Of a stretch of DNA of 64,000 nucleotides, positions 1-8,392 are shown in pieces; positions within the stretch are counted from its first letter, which is position 1, and every line of letters starts with the position of its first letter. Source of the DNA: Flavobacteriaceae bacterium PS02293 (GTDB lineage Bacteria > Bacteroidota > Bacteroidia > Flavobacteriales > Weeksellaceae); assembly GCA_029960045.1 (NCBI GenBank), contig JASCOV010000002.1, positions 682,001-746,000 on the forward strand, given 5' to 3'. The notes under the pieces are model-generated. The model had not been told where the DNA came from. It searched no databases and worked only from the letters and a program-made list of their open reading frames with translations. The translations under genes were made by a program, and so were the position numbers.

Positions 1-897
1 TTGTTCATTCAAAGGTCGGTTGAAAATCTCAATAATAAATTCATCAATCACTTTGAAATAAGTCAAATGTGCGCCGCCACTTCCCCAGACATTCATTTCT
101 CGATTCACGTGGATCTCGTCTTCGCCATCCTCGATTTCACGGATTTCCGATGCTTTTCCGAAAATCAAATTATCAAGTTTTGAAAACATCGGAAGGTAAG
201 AGACTGTTACGCCATAAGCTGTTGCACGTCTTGCGAAAAACAATCCGGTTTCTGTAAACAGGAAATTATTTCCCTTTTTGGAAAACCAACCGATTTCTGA
301 AAGATAATTCAGAATAATCTCAAAATAATGAGGGTTTTTATGAAATTCTTCTGCACTGAAACTGGCTTCCATAAAGTATTTGTGGAACATTCCGCTCATT
401 CCCAATTTGATGATGATTGGACCTACGAGTGCACCTTCGATATGTTTTTGGATTTGATATTTGACCGAGTTTTCATCTTCATTTTCCATCAAAAATGATT
501 GGTACTTTTCAAATATAGAAATCCATTTTTTACAAAGTTCTTCCGTGAGTTCTTTGGAATTGATGATGTTCTGATCAGCTAAAAACTCAGCAAGGTCACA
601 ATAAATGATCTGATGAGAAAAGGCTTCTTCAGTTTTAGAATTAATGGCGATTTTTACAACATTGGTTTCATTGCTCAGATCATAGTCCAAAAATCCCTGA
701 GAAGCCAAAACACGCAACGCTACATTCAGATAACCTTCATTGGAATCGAATTTTTCATTAATATCAGAAAGTTCCAGATTTTTGTTTTCATTAATGAAAT
801 CCAATACATTTTTCTTTGACAATGCTGAAATAACAGGCGCTGTCACGATACCGTCCAAATGCCTGAAAATCGATTCACGAAGTTTTTTCTTATCCAT
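1..897 (-). CDS. Probable SAM-dependent methyltransferase, N-terminal part (runs off the window start)
   Basis: The minus strand is open for 299 codons from an ATG at 897-895 to the window edge with no stop, so the 3' part is missing. The visible protein is soluble and has two winged-helix-like blocks (about residues 15-75 and 155-215), each with the helix-rich pattern of O-methyltransferase dimerisation/HTH modules. It ends in a VWGSGGAH..YF segment, where a Rossmann methyltransferase domain would be expected to begin. The catalytic glycine motif is not visible, so the methyltransferase call rests on N-terminal resemblance only. It diverges from the ABC transporter genes across 148 bp. It could instead be a transcriptional regulator with tandem winged helices. 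Confidence 0.55.
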   Translation of the reverse strand, partial: MDKKKLRESIFRHLDGIVTAPVISALSKKNVLDFINENKNLELSDINEKFDSNEGYLNVALRVLASQGFLDYDLSNETNVVKIAINSKTEEAFSHQIIYCDLAEFLADQNIINSKELTEELCKKWISIFEKYQSFLMENEDENSVKYQIQKHIEGALVGPIIIKLGMSGMFHKYFMEASFSAEEFHKNPHYFEIILNYLSEIGWFSKKGNNFLFTETGLFFARRATAYGVTVSYLPMFSKLDNLIFGKASEIREIEDGEDEIHVNREMNVWGSGGAHLTYFKVIDEFIIEIFNRPLNEQ

Positions 898-1015
898 ATA
901 ATTGTGATTTTTATGTTTTGGAAGATAGAAATTTTTGGAGAATGTGAAATAGAATTTAATAGAAATAAAATTATTTTAAATAAATCATTAATAATAAATA
1001 GTATCGTAAATTAGT

Positions 1016-1023
1016 TATCTTTA
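1016..1023 (+). promoter_or_regulatory. Possible -7 box for the ABC transporter operon
   Basis: TATCTTTA matches the Bacteroidota -7 consensus TAnnTTTG at all but the last base and lies 22 bp before the ATG at 1046. I see no -33 TTG at the proper spacing. The 148-bp gap holds the start signals of both divergent genes and nothing else recognisable. Confidence 0.35.
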
Positions 1024-1045
1024 GGACATTAAAAACTAAATAACT

Positions 1046-2197
1046 ATGACAAAACATCAGCAAAGAGTGGAAGAGGTTTTTCATTTTTTTGATAATAAAG
1101 ATATTGTTCTTGGTTTCAGAAAACTATTGGATTGTGCGATTGATACTCAGAATATGACGATCTATAAAATGGCAGTCGAACTTACTGACTGGAAAGAAAA
1201 GAATCCCGAAAAATCTGATGAATTAATAGAAAAATCTAAACAGTTTCTTGCTGAAATTGGGAAAACTTCAGTCAATGAATATCCAAAAGATGTTGCTGTT
1301 TTGAAGTCTGATAATATTGAGAAATCGTATGGTAAAAACCGTTTTTCACTTGGTCCTGTTTCTTTGGAAATCAAAAAAGGGCAGGTTTATGGTTTGGTTG
1401 GTGAAAATGGAAACGGGAAAACCACGTTGCTCAGGATTTTGGCAAAAGAAATTTCTCATAACAAAGGCGAACTGAAATATGAATTTAATTCTGTTCCGAA
1501 AGACGAATATGATCTAAGAACAAAACTCGTTTACATCCCACAAAGAACCGAAAGATGGTACGGAAGTCTGAAAGATAATCTCAAATTTGTTCTTTCAAAT
1601 TACGGTGTCAATCCAGAAGAAAATGAAACCAGAACGCTGATGATGATTGCGCGTCTCGGACTTTGGAATTACAAACATTTGAAATGGGACGAGTTGTCTT
1701 CCGGCTACAAAATGCGTTTTGAACTGGCAAGAACGCTTCTTCGTCAACCCGAAATTCTTCTGCTGGACGAACCTTTGGCAAACCTTGATGTTTTGGCTCA
1801 GCAGGTTATTTTGGAAGATCTGAAAGCGATTTCAAATTCCGTAAACAATCCGATTGCATTGATTCTCAGTTCTCAGCAATTGTATGAAGTCGAAAAGATT
1901 TCTGATAAAGTCATTTTCCTCAAAAACGGAAAATATCAGGACAATGATCAAAAGTCTGAAACGCAAACCGCAGAGCTTATCGTAGAGATTGATACAGACG
2001 TTTCCAGAGAAGAACTCCTGCAGATTTTCCAGCCTTTCAGTATTAGTAAACTGAATTTCAACGGGGGTATTTTCGTGGCTTATTTCAGTCCGGAAACAGA
2101 GTTCTCTGAAGTCTTGTCGGCTTTAGGAAATTCTAAAATTCAAGTGACTTATATTCGTAATATTTCAACTTCTACCCGCCGTTTCTTTGTTGGGTAA
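1046..2197 (+). CDS. ABC transporter ATP-binding protein with N-terminal helical extension
   Basis: This is the ATPase subunit of an ABC transporter, acting on the cytoplasmic face of the inner membrane. The Walker A motif GENGNGKTT is at about residues 119-127, the Q-loop Gln at 166, the LSSGY signature at 217-221 and Walker B LLLDEP at about 238-243. About 85 helical residues precede the nucleotide-binding domain and about 85 follow it, an extension typical of ABC-2-type drug or lipid exporters. The switch (H-loop) position reads LSSQQLYEVE, so the usual His appears to be Gln277, which may slow hydrolysis. The gene ends 15 bp before a large membrane protein that is presumably its partner. 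Substrate unknown. Confidence 0.85.
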   Translation: MTKHQQRVEEVFHFFDNKDIVLGFRKLLDCAIDTQNMTIYKMAVELTDWKEKNPEKSDELIEKSKQFLAEIGKTSVNEYPKDVAVLKSDNIEKSYGKNRFSLGPVSLEIKKGQVYGLVGENGNGKTTLLRILAKEISHNKGELKYEFNSVPKDEYDLRTKLVYIPQRTERWYGSLKDNLKFVLSNYGVNPEENETRTLMMIARLGLWNYKHLKWDELSSGYKMRFELARTLLRQPEILLLDEPLANLDVLAQQVILEDLKAISNSVNNPIALILSSQQLYEVEKISDKVIFLKNGKYQDNDQKSETQTAELIVEIDTDVSREELLQIFQPFSISKLNFNGGIFVAYFSPETEFSEVLSALGNSKIQVTYIRNISTSTRRFFVG

Positions 2198-2212
2198 ACA
2201 AACTTCTGAACC

Positions 2213-4114
2213 ATGCAAAAAATCAATAAAATCAATCAATATTTACTGGAAAGATATCCCAATATTTGGAACACAAGAATTGTCTGGATGTTGCTCTTGG
2301 GACTGATAATTCATCTCATTTTCTTCTTTATAGGTTTTGTTTCACATTCCAGTCCTGGCACATTGCAGCATACGATGGCTGTTGATGATTATTTCACATC
2401 GGGACTTATTTTTGTGCACGTTATCATTTCTGTTTTGATGATTGTTGGCTGGCTTGTTTTTATGCTCAAGAACAATGCTTTCAAGAATTTTTATCCGAGT
2501 TCCGGCAAGAAATTATTCTTTGAATTCATACAGTATTTTATCATCATTTTTGTTTCTACGACATTTTATTTCTCCTATATGTCAGGCTTCAAGGTTTTCA
2601 TTAATTATAAATATGATGATGAAAAGATGGAGAAAAATATTGGTCTTATTAATCGTGTAAGTCCTTTCCTTTCTCAGGAATTGGAGTTATATACTTTGGA
2701 AAACAGAATTTATCCGAAGGTGTTTTCTGATTATTATTGTGAAACTGACATTAATAAAATTGATAAAAATCAAAAGTATTTCGTCTATCACGATCGTGTT
2801 TATCAATTCTACAGTCTTTATGAAAAAACAGCAACTAAAAAAAACAGAATAGGCGGTTTTGAATATCCTAAACAAGAGAAGCAGAACAGAGTGTCATTAG
2901 CGTATTATGAAGATAGCACTGATGGTAAAAAAAGAACTTATCATTTCAAAAAGCAAGTAGAAGATCTCTCTGCATATATCAAATCTACTTTACCAAGTTA
3001 TTATAATTATTCCAACGTTTTTTATGATGTGAAAAACAATCCTTCAACGAATTACAGGAGATACAGATATGATAATGAAATGAGCAATGCCGAGGATAAA
3101 GATGCGCTCAAACAACAGCAGATCTTCATCAATGAAAATACTTCGAAAATACTGGATGGTAAGAATCCTAAAGAATTAGAAAAACTATTGCAGGATTTTC
3201 TGAATGTTTCCAAAGAATTCGATATCAGAAATAATCTGAATGCCAAAGACTGGACAGCAATGGTTTATCATCCTGACAACTTTGAGGTTAAAAGTTTTAT
3301 TAAAAAATTTATACCGATTAAAGGCCAGGAATACGATCCCAACAAATCACAAGATGGCTATTATAATGGTGATACAGATATTAGTGTAGATTCTGCAGCA
3401 GTTGGTCCGGATAATTATCTGAACGAAAACGGCGAAATCGTAAAAGATACTGTAAATGTGAAAGATTTCAACCCCAATATAGATAATGAAGTTTCTCCTG
3501 CAGATTATTTCAAAAAGAACATTACAGAATATTACTATTATACTGCAGACCTGAAGAATCTTCTGGAAAATGTGGATGCTGTAAAAACGAAAGATTTCTT
3601 TACGGAAACTATTCACATTTGTATTTGGATTGCTTTTTCTCTGGCTGCATTTATTTTTGGTTTTAGAGTGACCAATCTGCGTTCGCTGTTGTTCAGTGTT
3701 GTTTCTTCGGGTGTTCTTATTTTGGCAGTGACTCTGTTTTGTGTGGTAGCTGCATTTGTTTTCAATGTAAATAGCAGGTTTTTTGTCTTTTATACCGTTT
3801 TGATTGTCGGAATTATTATTTTATTGATTCCATTCTTAATGCTCAAGCGGGTTTCGAAGCTGGTTTCATCCATACTTATGTTAATGACGATTAATGCTTT
3901 TCCGCTTTTGATTTGGTTGATTTTAGGTATTATTAATGAATATCAGACCGCTGATTGCCGAATTGCCACAGAATTAGCAGGAACTTATACAGTCTGCAAA
4001 GGTCTTTTTGAAGATTTAGGAATATTATTAAGTTATTTGATTCTGATTTGTTCATTAGTGTTTTTATATTTCTATACAAGCTTCATCAAGAAATGGAAAG
4101 CGCTTCCTGAATAA
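2213..4114 (+). CDS. Large integral membrane protein, likely ABC permease partner
   Basis: I do not recognise a named family. The 633-residue protein has three hydrophobic segments near the N-terminus (about 22-45, 60-85, 100-125). An approximately 330-residue hydrophilic, Tyr/Asn/Lys-rich domain follows, and then five C-terminal membrane segments (about 465-485, 490-515, 520-545, 550-575, 605-625). The middle domain is probably periplasmic. The 15-bp gap after the ABC ATPase suggests co-transcription, so the inferred role is the transmembrane subunit of that transporter. The layout of membrane segments on either side of a large soluble domain resembles ABC-2-type permeases, but no diagnostic motif is visible. 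Confidence 0.6.
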   Translation: MQKINKINQYLLERYPNIWNTRIVWMLLLGLIIHLIFFFIGFVSHSSPGTLQHTMAVDDYFTSGLIFVHVIISVLMIVGWLVFMLKNNAFKNFYPSSGKKLFFEFIQYFIIIFVSTTFYFSYMSGFKVFINYKYDDEKMEKNIGLINRVSPFLSQELELYTLENRIYPKVFSDYYCETDINKIDKNQKYFVYHDRVYQFYSLYEKTATKKNRIGGFEYPKQEKQNRVSLAYYEDSTDGKKRTYHFKKQVEDLSAYIKSTLPSYYNYSNVFYDVKNNPSTNYRRYRYDNEMSNAEDKDALKQQQIFINENTSKILDGKNPKELEKLLQDFLNVSKEFDIRNNLNAKDWTAMVYHPDNFEVKSFIKKFIPIKGQEYDPNKSQDGYYNGDTDISVDSAAVGPDNYLNENGEIVKDTVNVKDFNPNIDNEVSPADYFKKNITEYYYYTADLKNLLENVDAVKTKDFFTETIHICIWIAFSLAAFIFGFRVTNLRSLLFSVVSSGVLILAVTLFCVVAAFVFNVNSRFFVFYTVLIVGIIILLIPFLMLKRVSKLVSSILMLMTINAFPLLIWLILGIINEYQTADCRIATELAGTYTVCKGLFEDLGILLSYLILICSLVFLYFYTSFIKKWKALPE

Positions 4115-4169
4115 AAAAATACTTGTTCATTTTTCGGTTGTAATCTGTTTTTGTTTAAAATTAAATTTG
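4112..4169 (+). promoter_or_regulatory. Promoter with duplicated upstream element (candidate Ada operator), copy 1
   Basis: A 30-bp block at 4112-4141 recurs at 4664-4693 with one mismatch (position 4130). It ends in the -33 TTG (4138-4140). After a 21-bp spacer comes a perfect -7 box TAAATTTG (4162-4169), so transcription should start near 4176, before the ATG at 4184. The second copy serves the ada gene with identical spacing, so this is inferred to be a shared operator. Confidence 0.7.
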
Positions 4170-4183
4170 TTGAAAAAAATGAT

Positions 4184-4654
4184 ATGAATAATTTTAAATT
4201 TATAGCACTGAATCATTTGGAATTTGATTACCTGAATGATTTTTCAGAACAGGATTTATCCAAAAATGATATTGTAAAAATGACTGTTGATAAATATCCG
4301 GGTTTTCCTTGCAGAATTACTTTGGAAGATGCAGAAGTAGGAGAGGATATTCTTTTGCTTAACTATAATTATCATTCAACAGAGTCGCCTTATAAAGCCA
4401 ATGGTCCTATTTTTATAAGAAAAAATAAGGCTACCAAAGATTATCAGGTCAATGTAATTCCAAAAATGTTTCTCCATAGGCTGCTTTCTTTAAGAGCTTA
4501 CGATGAGGATGGGATGATGAGATTGGCTGATGTTTTTGAAGGAAATATTTTGAAAAACAAAATTGATGAAGCTTTTAATAATAAGAATATCGAGTATCTT
4601 CATATTCATAACGCAAAACCAGGCTGTTTCAATTGTGTGGTTGTAAAAGTGTAA
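4184..4654 (+). CDS. DUF1203 family protein
   Basis: A 156-residue soluble protein with the DUF1203 pattern: PGFPCR near residue 40, a GEDILLLNYNY stretch, SPYKANGPIF, LSLRAYD, and a C-terminal HIHNAKPGC. Its biochemical function is not established. An in-frame TTG at 4151 would give 11 more residues but lies upstream of the predicted transcription start (near 4176), so the ATG at 4184 is preferred. The gene stands alone between the ABC operon and ada and shares a duplicated promoter block with ada, which suggests it belongs to the same alkylation-stress regulon. The conserved PGFPCR and AKPGC cysteines are worth noting for a stress-linked protein. Confidence 0.8.
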   Translation: MNNFKFIALNHLEFDYLNDFSEQDLSKNDIVKMTVDKYPGFPCRITLEDAEVGEDILLLNYNYHSTESPYKANGPIFIRKNKATKDYQVNVIPKMFLHRLLSLRAYDEDGMMRLADVFEGNILKNKIDEAFNNKNIEYLHIHNAKPGCFNCVVVKV

Positions 4655-4663
4655 AATGCAGAT

Positions 4664-4721
4664 TAAAAAAATACTTGTTCAGTTTTCGGTTGTTTGCAAT
4701 TTATCAAATGATTTAGATTTG
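4664..4721 (+). promoter_or_regulatory. ada promoter with duplicated upstream element (candidate Ada operator), copy 2
   Basis: The block at 4664-4693 repeats 4112-4141. The -33 TTG is at 4690-4692, a 21-bp spacer follows, and the -7 box TAGATTTG is at 4714-4721. Every element is offset by exactly 552 bp from copy 1. Ada proteins activate their own promoter through a site just upstream of the polymerase contacts, which is where the conserved block lies. Confidence 0.7.
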
Positions 4722-4750
4722 TATCATTCATCAACTATGATTTATCAATT

Positions 4751-5797
4751 ATGAATAATTTGACCAGTGATATAATGTATCAGGCATCGTTTGAAAAGAA
4801 CCCAGAATTCGAAGGCGTCTTTTGGATGGGTGTGAAAACGACAGGGATTTTCTGTCGTCCAACTTGTACTGCAAGAAAACCGAAACCTGAAAATGTAGAG
4901 TTTTTTGATAATACAAAAGATGCGATACAGAAAGGTTATCGCCCGTGCAAAGTTTGTAAGCCATTAGAAAACCCGGATGAAACACCGGTCGAAATTCAAA
5001 AACTGATGGATGAAATGTCAGAAAACCCGGAACTCAAATTCAAAGATATTGATCTAATAAATCGAGGAATGGAGCCTGCCACTGTAAGACGTTGGTTTCT
5101 CAAACATCACGGAATGACTTTTCACGCGTTTCAAAGAACGTTCAAAATCAATTCGGCTTTCAAGAAACTTCAGCAAGGCGAGAATGTCTTGGATGTGGCT
5201 TTGGATAATGGTTATGAAAGTTTGAGTGGTTTTAATGACAGTTTCAAATCAATCATCGGAGCTTCTCCAAAGAACTCAAAATTGGAAAAGATTGTTGACC
5301 TCAAAAGAATCGAAACACCGCTCGGCACTATGATTGCCTGCGCCAACGAAAACGGAATCTGTATGCTGGAATTCTCTGACAGAAAATCACTTTCTAAAGA
5401 GTTAGATGATATTTCAAAATATTTCAAAGCAAATATTATTCAGGGAGAAAATCCATATTTTAAAATATTAGAAAAAGAATTAGAGGAATATTTCGACGGC
5501 AAAAGATTGGATTTTACAGTTCCGCTTGCGCCTGTTGGTACAGACTTTCAAAAGAATGTCTGGGAAATCCTGAGAACTATTCCTTACGGAACAACAAGAA
5601 GTTATCAACAACAAGCCGATATTCTTGGCAATCCAAAAGCGGTAAGAGCAGTTGCAAATGCGAATGGACTCAATAAAATCTCAATCATCATTCCTTGTCA
5701 CAGAGTCATTGGAACTAATGGAACTTTGACGGGTTATGGTGGCGGAATCTGGCGGAAACAAAAGCTTTTGGAATTGGAGAAAGCGATACTTTTTTGA
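4751..5797 (+). CDS. ada: Bifunctional Ada: phosphotriester/O6-methylguanine DNA methyltransferase and activator
   Basis: Repairs methylated DNA by suicidal methyl transfer and, once methylated, activates its regulon. The N-terminal zinc-binding domain has the four-cysteine set Cys35, Cys39, Cys66 and Cys69 (FCRPTC and PCKVC); Cys35 is the predicted phosphotriester methyl acceptor. An AraC-type HTH occupies about residues 85-180. The C-terminal methyltransferase domain carries PCHRVIG with acceptor Cys316. The length of 348 residues is normal for the full Ada architecture. An upstream ATG at 4737 closes after five codons, so the ATG at 4751 is the start. An AraC-family gene follows 28 bp downstream. 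Confidence 0.95.
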   Translation: MNNLTSDIMYQASFEKNPEFEGVFWMGVKTTGIFCRPTCTARKPKPENVEFFDNTKDAIQKGYRPCKVCKPLENPDETPVEIQKLMDEMSENPELKFKDIDLINRGMEPATVRRWFLKHHGMTFHAFQRTFKINSAFKKLQQGENVLDVALDNGYESLSGFNDSFKSIIGASPKNSKLEKIVDLKRIETPLGTMIACANENGICMLEFSDRKSLSKELDDISKYFKANIIQGENPYFKILEKELEEYFDGKRLDFTVPLAPVGTDFQKNVWEILRTIPYGTTRSYQQQADILGNPKAVRAVANANGLNKISIIIPCHRVIGTNGTLTGYGGGIWRKQKLLELEKAILF

Positions 5798-5825
5798 TAA
5801 TTAGAACAGAAAACACAGATGAAAT

Positions 5826-6680
5826 ATGATAGTAGATTACCAAAAAATTGATTTGTATGAAAAATCATTTATTCAAAAGATAGTGTTGAAACCGCCTTTT
5901 GAGTTTGTGTTTCCTGTTTCTGATCAAGCTTGCTTTTTGTACGTGAAGAATGGTAGGATGCAATATAAAACAGATGAAATATATTTGGATATTCCTCAAA
6001 ATTATTCGTTGCTTTTAAATTGTGTCAATTCTGGAAAAAAGATAGAACAATTGGATGCAGACGCCAATAGCGAGATTGTAATTGTGACTTTTCACGCTGA
6101 TATTCTGAAAAAAATCTACGAAAGAGAATTTCCCGCTTTGCTACAATCGCCAAAGAATGCTGTCAGCAATCAGTCGGGCGGAAAAATCAACAACGATTTC
6201 CTGATTCAGAAATATATAGAGGGACTGTTGTTTTATTTTGAAACACCAGCTCTTGTAAATGATGATATTTTGATTCTAAAATTGAAAGAAATTATTATTC
6301 TATTATCTCAAACCCAAAATGCAGAAACCGTAAATATTATCTTATCACAGCTTTTTTCGCCAGTAACTTATACTTTCAAACAAATCATAGAAGCCAATCT
6401 GTTTTCTCAGGTTAGTGTAGAAGATTTAGCACAAAAGACTAATCTGAGTGTCTCTTCTTTTAAAAGAGAATTTGCAAAATTATACGATGGCACTCCTGCC
6501 AATTATATCAAAAATAAAAGGCTTGAGAGAGCATCGGAATTACTTTTGACCTCGGACAATCGCATAACAGAGATTGCTTTTGAATGTGGTTTTAATGATT
6601 TGGCAAATTTTACCAAAAGTTTTCACAACAAGTACAATACATCTCCCACCAATTTTCGCTTGAACCAAATACACAAATAA
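5826..6680 (+). CDS. AraC family transcriptional regulator
   Basis: A 284-residue cytoplasmic regulator. Residues 1-170 form a cupin-like effector-binding region without recognisable ligand residues. Residues 185-280 hold two HTH motifs of the AraC/XylS type, including the conserved tail ITEIAFECGFNDLANFTKSF and a final SPTNFR. It begins 28 bp after ada with no clear -7 box of its own, so read-through from ada is likely. The next gene, a small membrane protein, starts 86 bp downstream and may be its target. Ligand unknown. Confidence 0.88.
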   Translation: MIVDYQKIDLYEKSFIQKIVLKPPFEFVFPVSDQACFLYVKNGRMQYKTDEIYLDIPQNYSLLLNCVNSGKKIEQLDADANSEIVIVTFHADILKKIYEREFPALLQSPKNAVSNQSGGKINNDFLIQKYIEGLLFYFETPALVNDDILILKLKEIIILLSQTQNAETVNIILSQLFSPVTYTFKQIIEANLFSQVSVEDLAQKTNLSVSSFKREFAKLYDGTPANYIKNKRLERASELLLTSDNRITEIAFECGFNDLANFTKSFHNKYNTSPTNFRLNQIHK

Positions 6681-6766
6681 TTGACCTTTTTTACAAAATG
6701 TTTCATTTTTTCATATCTCAAATTTGCACTGTCAATAATGACACAACAATTTGAAATTAAAACAAA

Positions 6767-7258
6767 ATGGGACTATCTGGTTTAGGAATTTTTCATACCA
6801 TCATTGGTGTTATTGCAATTGTTTCCGCAATTATTGCATTTGTGAAACACGGTAAAATTGATTTGAGACAACTTACAGGGAAAATTTATTTTTATTGTAC
6901 GCTCGTCACATCGCTCACATCATTGGGATTGTTGAAACACGGCTTCAATCCTGGACATATTTTTTCGTTATTTATCGTCATATTAATTGTGATTGCTTTT
7001 TATTTGTCAGAAAAGAAATCCAACAATCAGAAGGCTAGGTATTTTGAAAACTTTCTTCTGTCTTTCAGTTTTTTTCTATCATTGGTACCTACGGTTAACG
7101 AGACTTTTACAAGAGTTCCAATTGGGCATCCGTTAGCAAAAGCACCTACTGATCCTATTATTGCAAAGACTTTGCTGTTCTTTTTAATACTCTTTATCGC
7201 CGGTTCAGTGTATCAGTTTAGAAAACAACGCACTATTAATAAGACTGAAATGAATTAG
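6767..7258 (+). CDS. Small integral membrane protein (DUF2306-like)
   Basis: A 163-residue inner-membrane protein with about five hydrophobic helices (near 5-25, 42-60, 66-84, 97-115, 130-150). The pattern FHTIIGVIAI, GKIYFYCTLVTS and FNPGHIFSL loosely resembles DUF2306-type membrane proteins, but the match is by eye. It follows the AraC regulator in the same direction. The function is unknown. A C-terminal basic stretch (FRKQRTINK) probably lies in the cytoplasm. Confidence 0.65.
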   Translation: MGLSGLGIFHTIIGVIAIVSAIIAFVKHGKIDLRQLTGKIYFYCTLVTSLTSLGLLKHGFNPGHIFSLFIVILIVIAFYLSEKKSNNQKARYFENFLLSFSFFLSLVPTVNETFTRVPIGHPLAKAPTDPIIAKTLLFFLILFIAGSVYQFRKQRTINKTEMN

Positions 7259-7286
7259 AGTCATCTTCGTTTAGAAAATAATAATG

Positions 7287-7315
7287 TTGATGAAAAACTT
7301 TTTGTTTTAAATTTG
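7287..7315 (+). promoter_or_regulatory. Promoter of the SnoaL-like gene
   Basis: A -33 TTG (7287-7289), an 18-bp spacer and a perfect -7 box TAAATTTG (7308-7315) lie 18 bp before the ATG at 7334. This is a well-formed Bacteroidota promoter. Confidence 0.6.
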
Positions 7316-7333
7316 GGACAAGTAAAATAGACA

Positions 7334-7696
7334 ATGACTCCACAAGATTTAAAAAACATAGCCAACCTTTGGTTCAAAGCATTCAACGAGCAAAACTTGG
7401 ATGATTTGCTTTCTTTGTATGATGAATCTGCACAACATTACAGCCCGAAACTTAAAATCAGAGAGCCGGAAACCAATGGTTTGATTCAAGGAAAAGATGC
7501 GTTGCGAAATTGGTGGAAAGACTGTTTCGAAAGATTACCAACTTTAAGATATCAGGTCAATAAACTAACTTCTGACTCCGAACAAGTCTTTATGGAATAT
7601 ACCAGAAAAGTAAAAGGCGAGGAGGATATGGAAATAGGCGAGGTGTTGGAAATCAAAAATGGGAAGATTGTATTCTCAAGAGTCTATCACGGATAA
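7334..7696 (+). CDS. NTF2-like / SnoaL-like domain protein
   Basis: A 120-residue single-domain protein with the NTF2 fold pattern: N-terminal helix WFKAFNEQNLDDLLSLYDESAQHYSP, a GKDALRNWWKDCFERLP helix, then alternating strands ending IKNGKIVFSRVYHG. Such proteins are small enzymes or ligand-binding proteins. The substrate cannot be predicted here. It has its own promoter and is followed 65 bp later by a GNAT gene; the intervening sequence carries a short dispersed repeat (7712-7736). Confidence 0.82.
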   Translation: MTPQDLKNIANLWFKAFNEQNLDDLLSLYDESAQHYSPKLKIREPETNGLIQGKDALRNWWKDCFERLPTLRYQVNKLTSDSEQVFMEYTRKVKGEEDMEIGEVLEIKNGKIVFSRVYHG

Positions 7697-7711
7697 GTTT
7701 TAATAATAACG

Positions 7712-7736
7712 GGCTTCGAGAACCTCAGCCTGACAA
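7712..7736 (+). repeat. Half-element of a dispersed intergenic repeat
   Basis: A 25-bp stretch beginning GGCTTCGAGAACCTCAGCC. It recurs at 18556-18580 with two mismatches and is related to one arm of the dyad elements at 36147, 47595 and 55740. It has no opposite arm here. Confidence 0.55.
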
Positions 7737-7761
7737 CTATCAACCAACAACTGTCAACCAA

Positions 7762-8289
7762 ATGAACATCCAACCCACTTTAGAAAACGATAATGTAAAA
7801 CTAATTCCTTTGAGTCAGAATGATTTTGAGGAATTGTTTGCTGTAGCGTCTGACCCTTTGGTTTGGGAGCAGCACCCGAATAAAGACCGATACAAAAGAG
7901 AAGTATTCGAGAACTTTTTCAAAGGTGCTATGGAAAGTAAAGGCGCTTTTAAAATCATTGATAAAGAATCCAATGAGATTGCCGGAAGCACGAGATTCTA
8001 TGATTATAATGCCGATGACAATTCCATCTTCATTGGCTATACTTTTTACGGAACGAAGTTCTGGGGTTCTAAACTAAATCCCCAAGTCAAAAAACTGATG
8101 CTGGATTACATTTTCCAATTCGTAGACAAAGTCAATTTTCACGTTGGGAAAGATAATATCCGTTCTCAGAAAGCAATGGAAAAGCTGGGAGCAAAGAAAG
8201 TAGATGAAGTGAATGTCGCTTACGCCTATGAACCGGAAAGGCTGAATATTGTTTTTGAAATCTACAAATCCTCGTTTACAAATAATTAA
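7762..8289 (+). CDS. GNAT family N-acetyltransferase (RimJ/RimL-like)
   Basis: A 175-residue soluble acetyl-CoA-dependent acetyltransferase. Features are the N-terminal strand VKLIPLSQNDFEELF, the central EIAGSTRFYDY and IGYTFYG strands, the late helix with NFHVGKDNIRSQKAMEKLGAKK, and a final YEPERLNIVFEIYK. This is the arrangement of GNATs that modify ribosomal proteins, antibiotics or small amines. The acceptor is unknown. It stands alone, with a dyad-containing promoter for the next gene 5 bp after its stop. Confidence 0.88.
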   Translation: MNIQPTLENDNVKLIPLSQNDFEELFAVASDPLVWEQHPNKDRYKREVFENFFKGAMESKGAFKIIDKESNEIAGSTRFYDYNADDNSIFIGYTFYGTKFWGSKLNPQVKKLMLDYIFQFVDKVNFHVGKDNIRSQKAMEKLGAKKVDEVNVAYAYEPERLNIVFEIYKSSFTNN

Positions 8290-8293
8290 CTCT

Positions 8294-8340
8294 CAACATT
8301 ATAATATTTTCTTTTCATTTTACATAATGTTGTATTTTTG
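8294..8340 (+). promoter_or_regulatory. Promoter with a 9-bp inverted repeat (candidate operator)
   Basis: The arms CAACATTAT (8294-8302) and ATAATGTTG (8324-8332) are perfectly complementary and separated by 21 bp. The right arm abuts a perfect -7 box TATTTTTG (8333-8340), so the dyad covers the -33 to -7 interval of the promoter for the gene at 8393. Confidence 0.5.
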
Positions 8341-8392
8341 AGGTATAGACTTTAGTCCTTTCAAGAATTTTTTAAACAACATTATTATTTTC

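Noticed and set aside
4151..4183. TTG start adding 11 residues to the DUF1203 protein
   Set aside because: It lies before the predicted transcription start set by the -33/-7 promoter at 4138-4169, and the added residues do not fit the family.
5801..5808. TTAGAACA upstream of the AraC gene as another LytTR module 1 operator
   Set aside because: It is a single half-site with no partner 21 bp away and no -7 box at a 28-bp gap.
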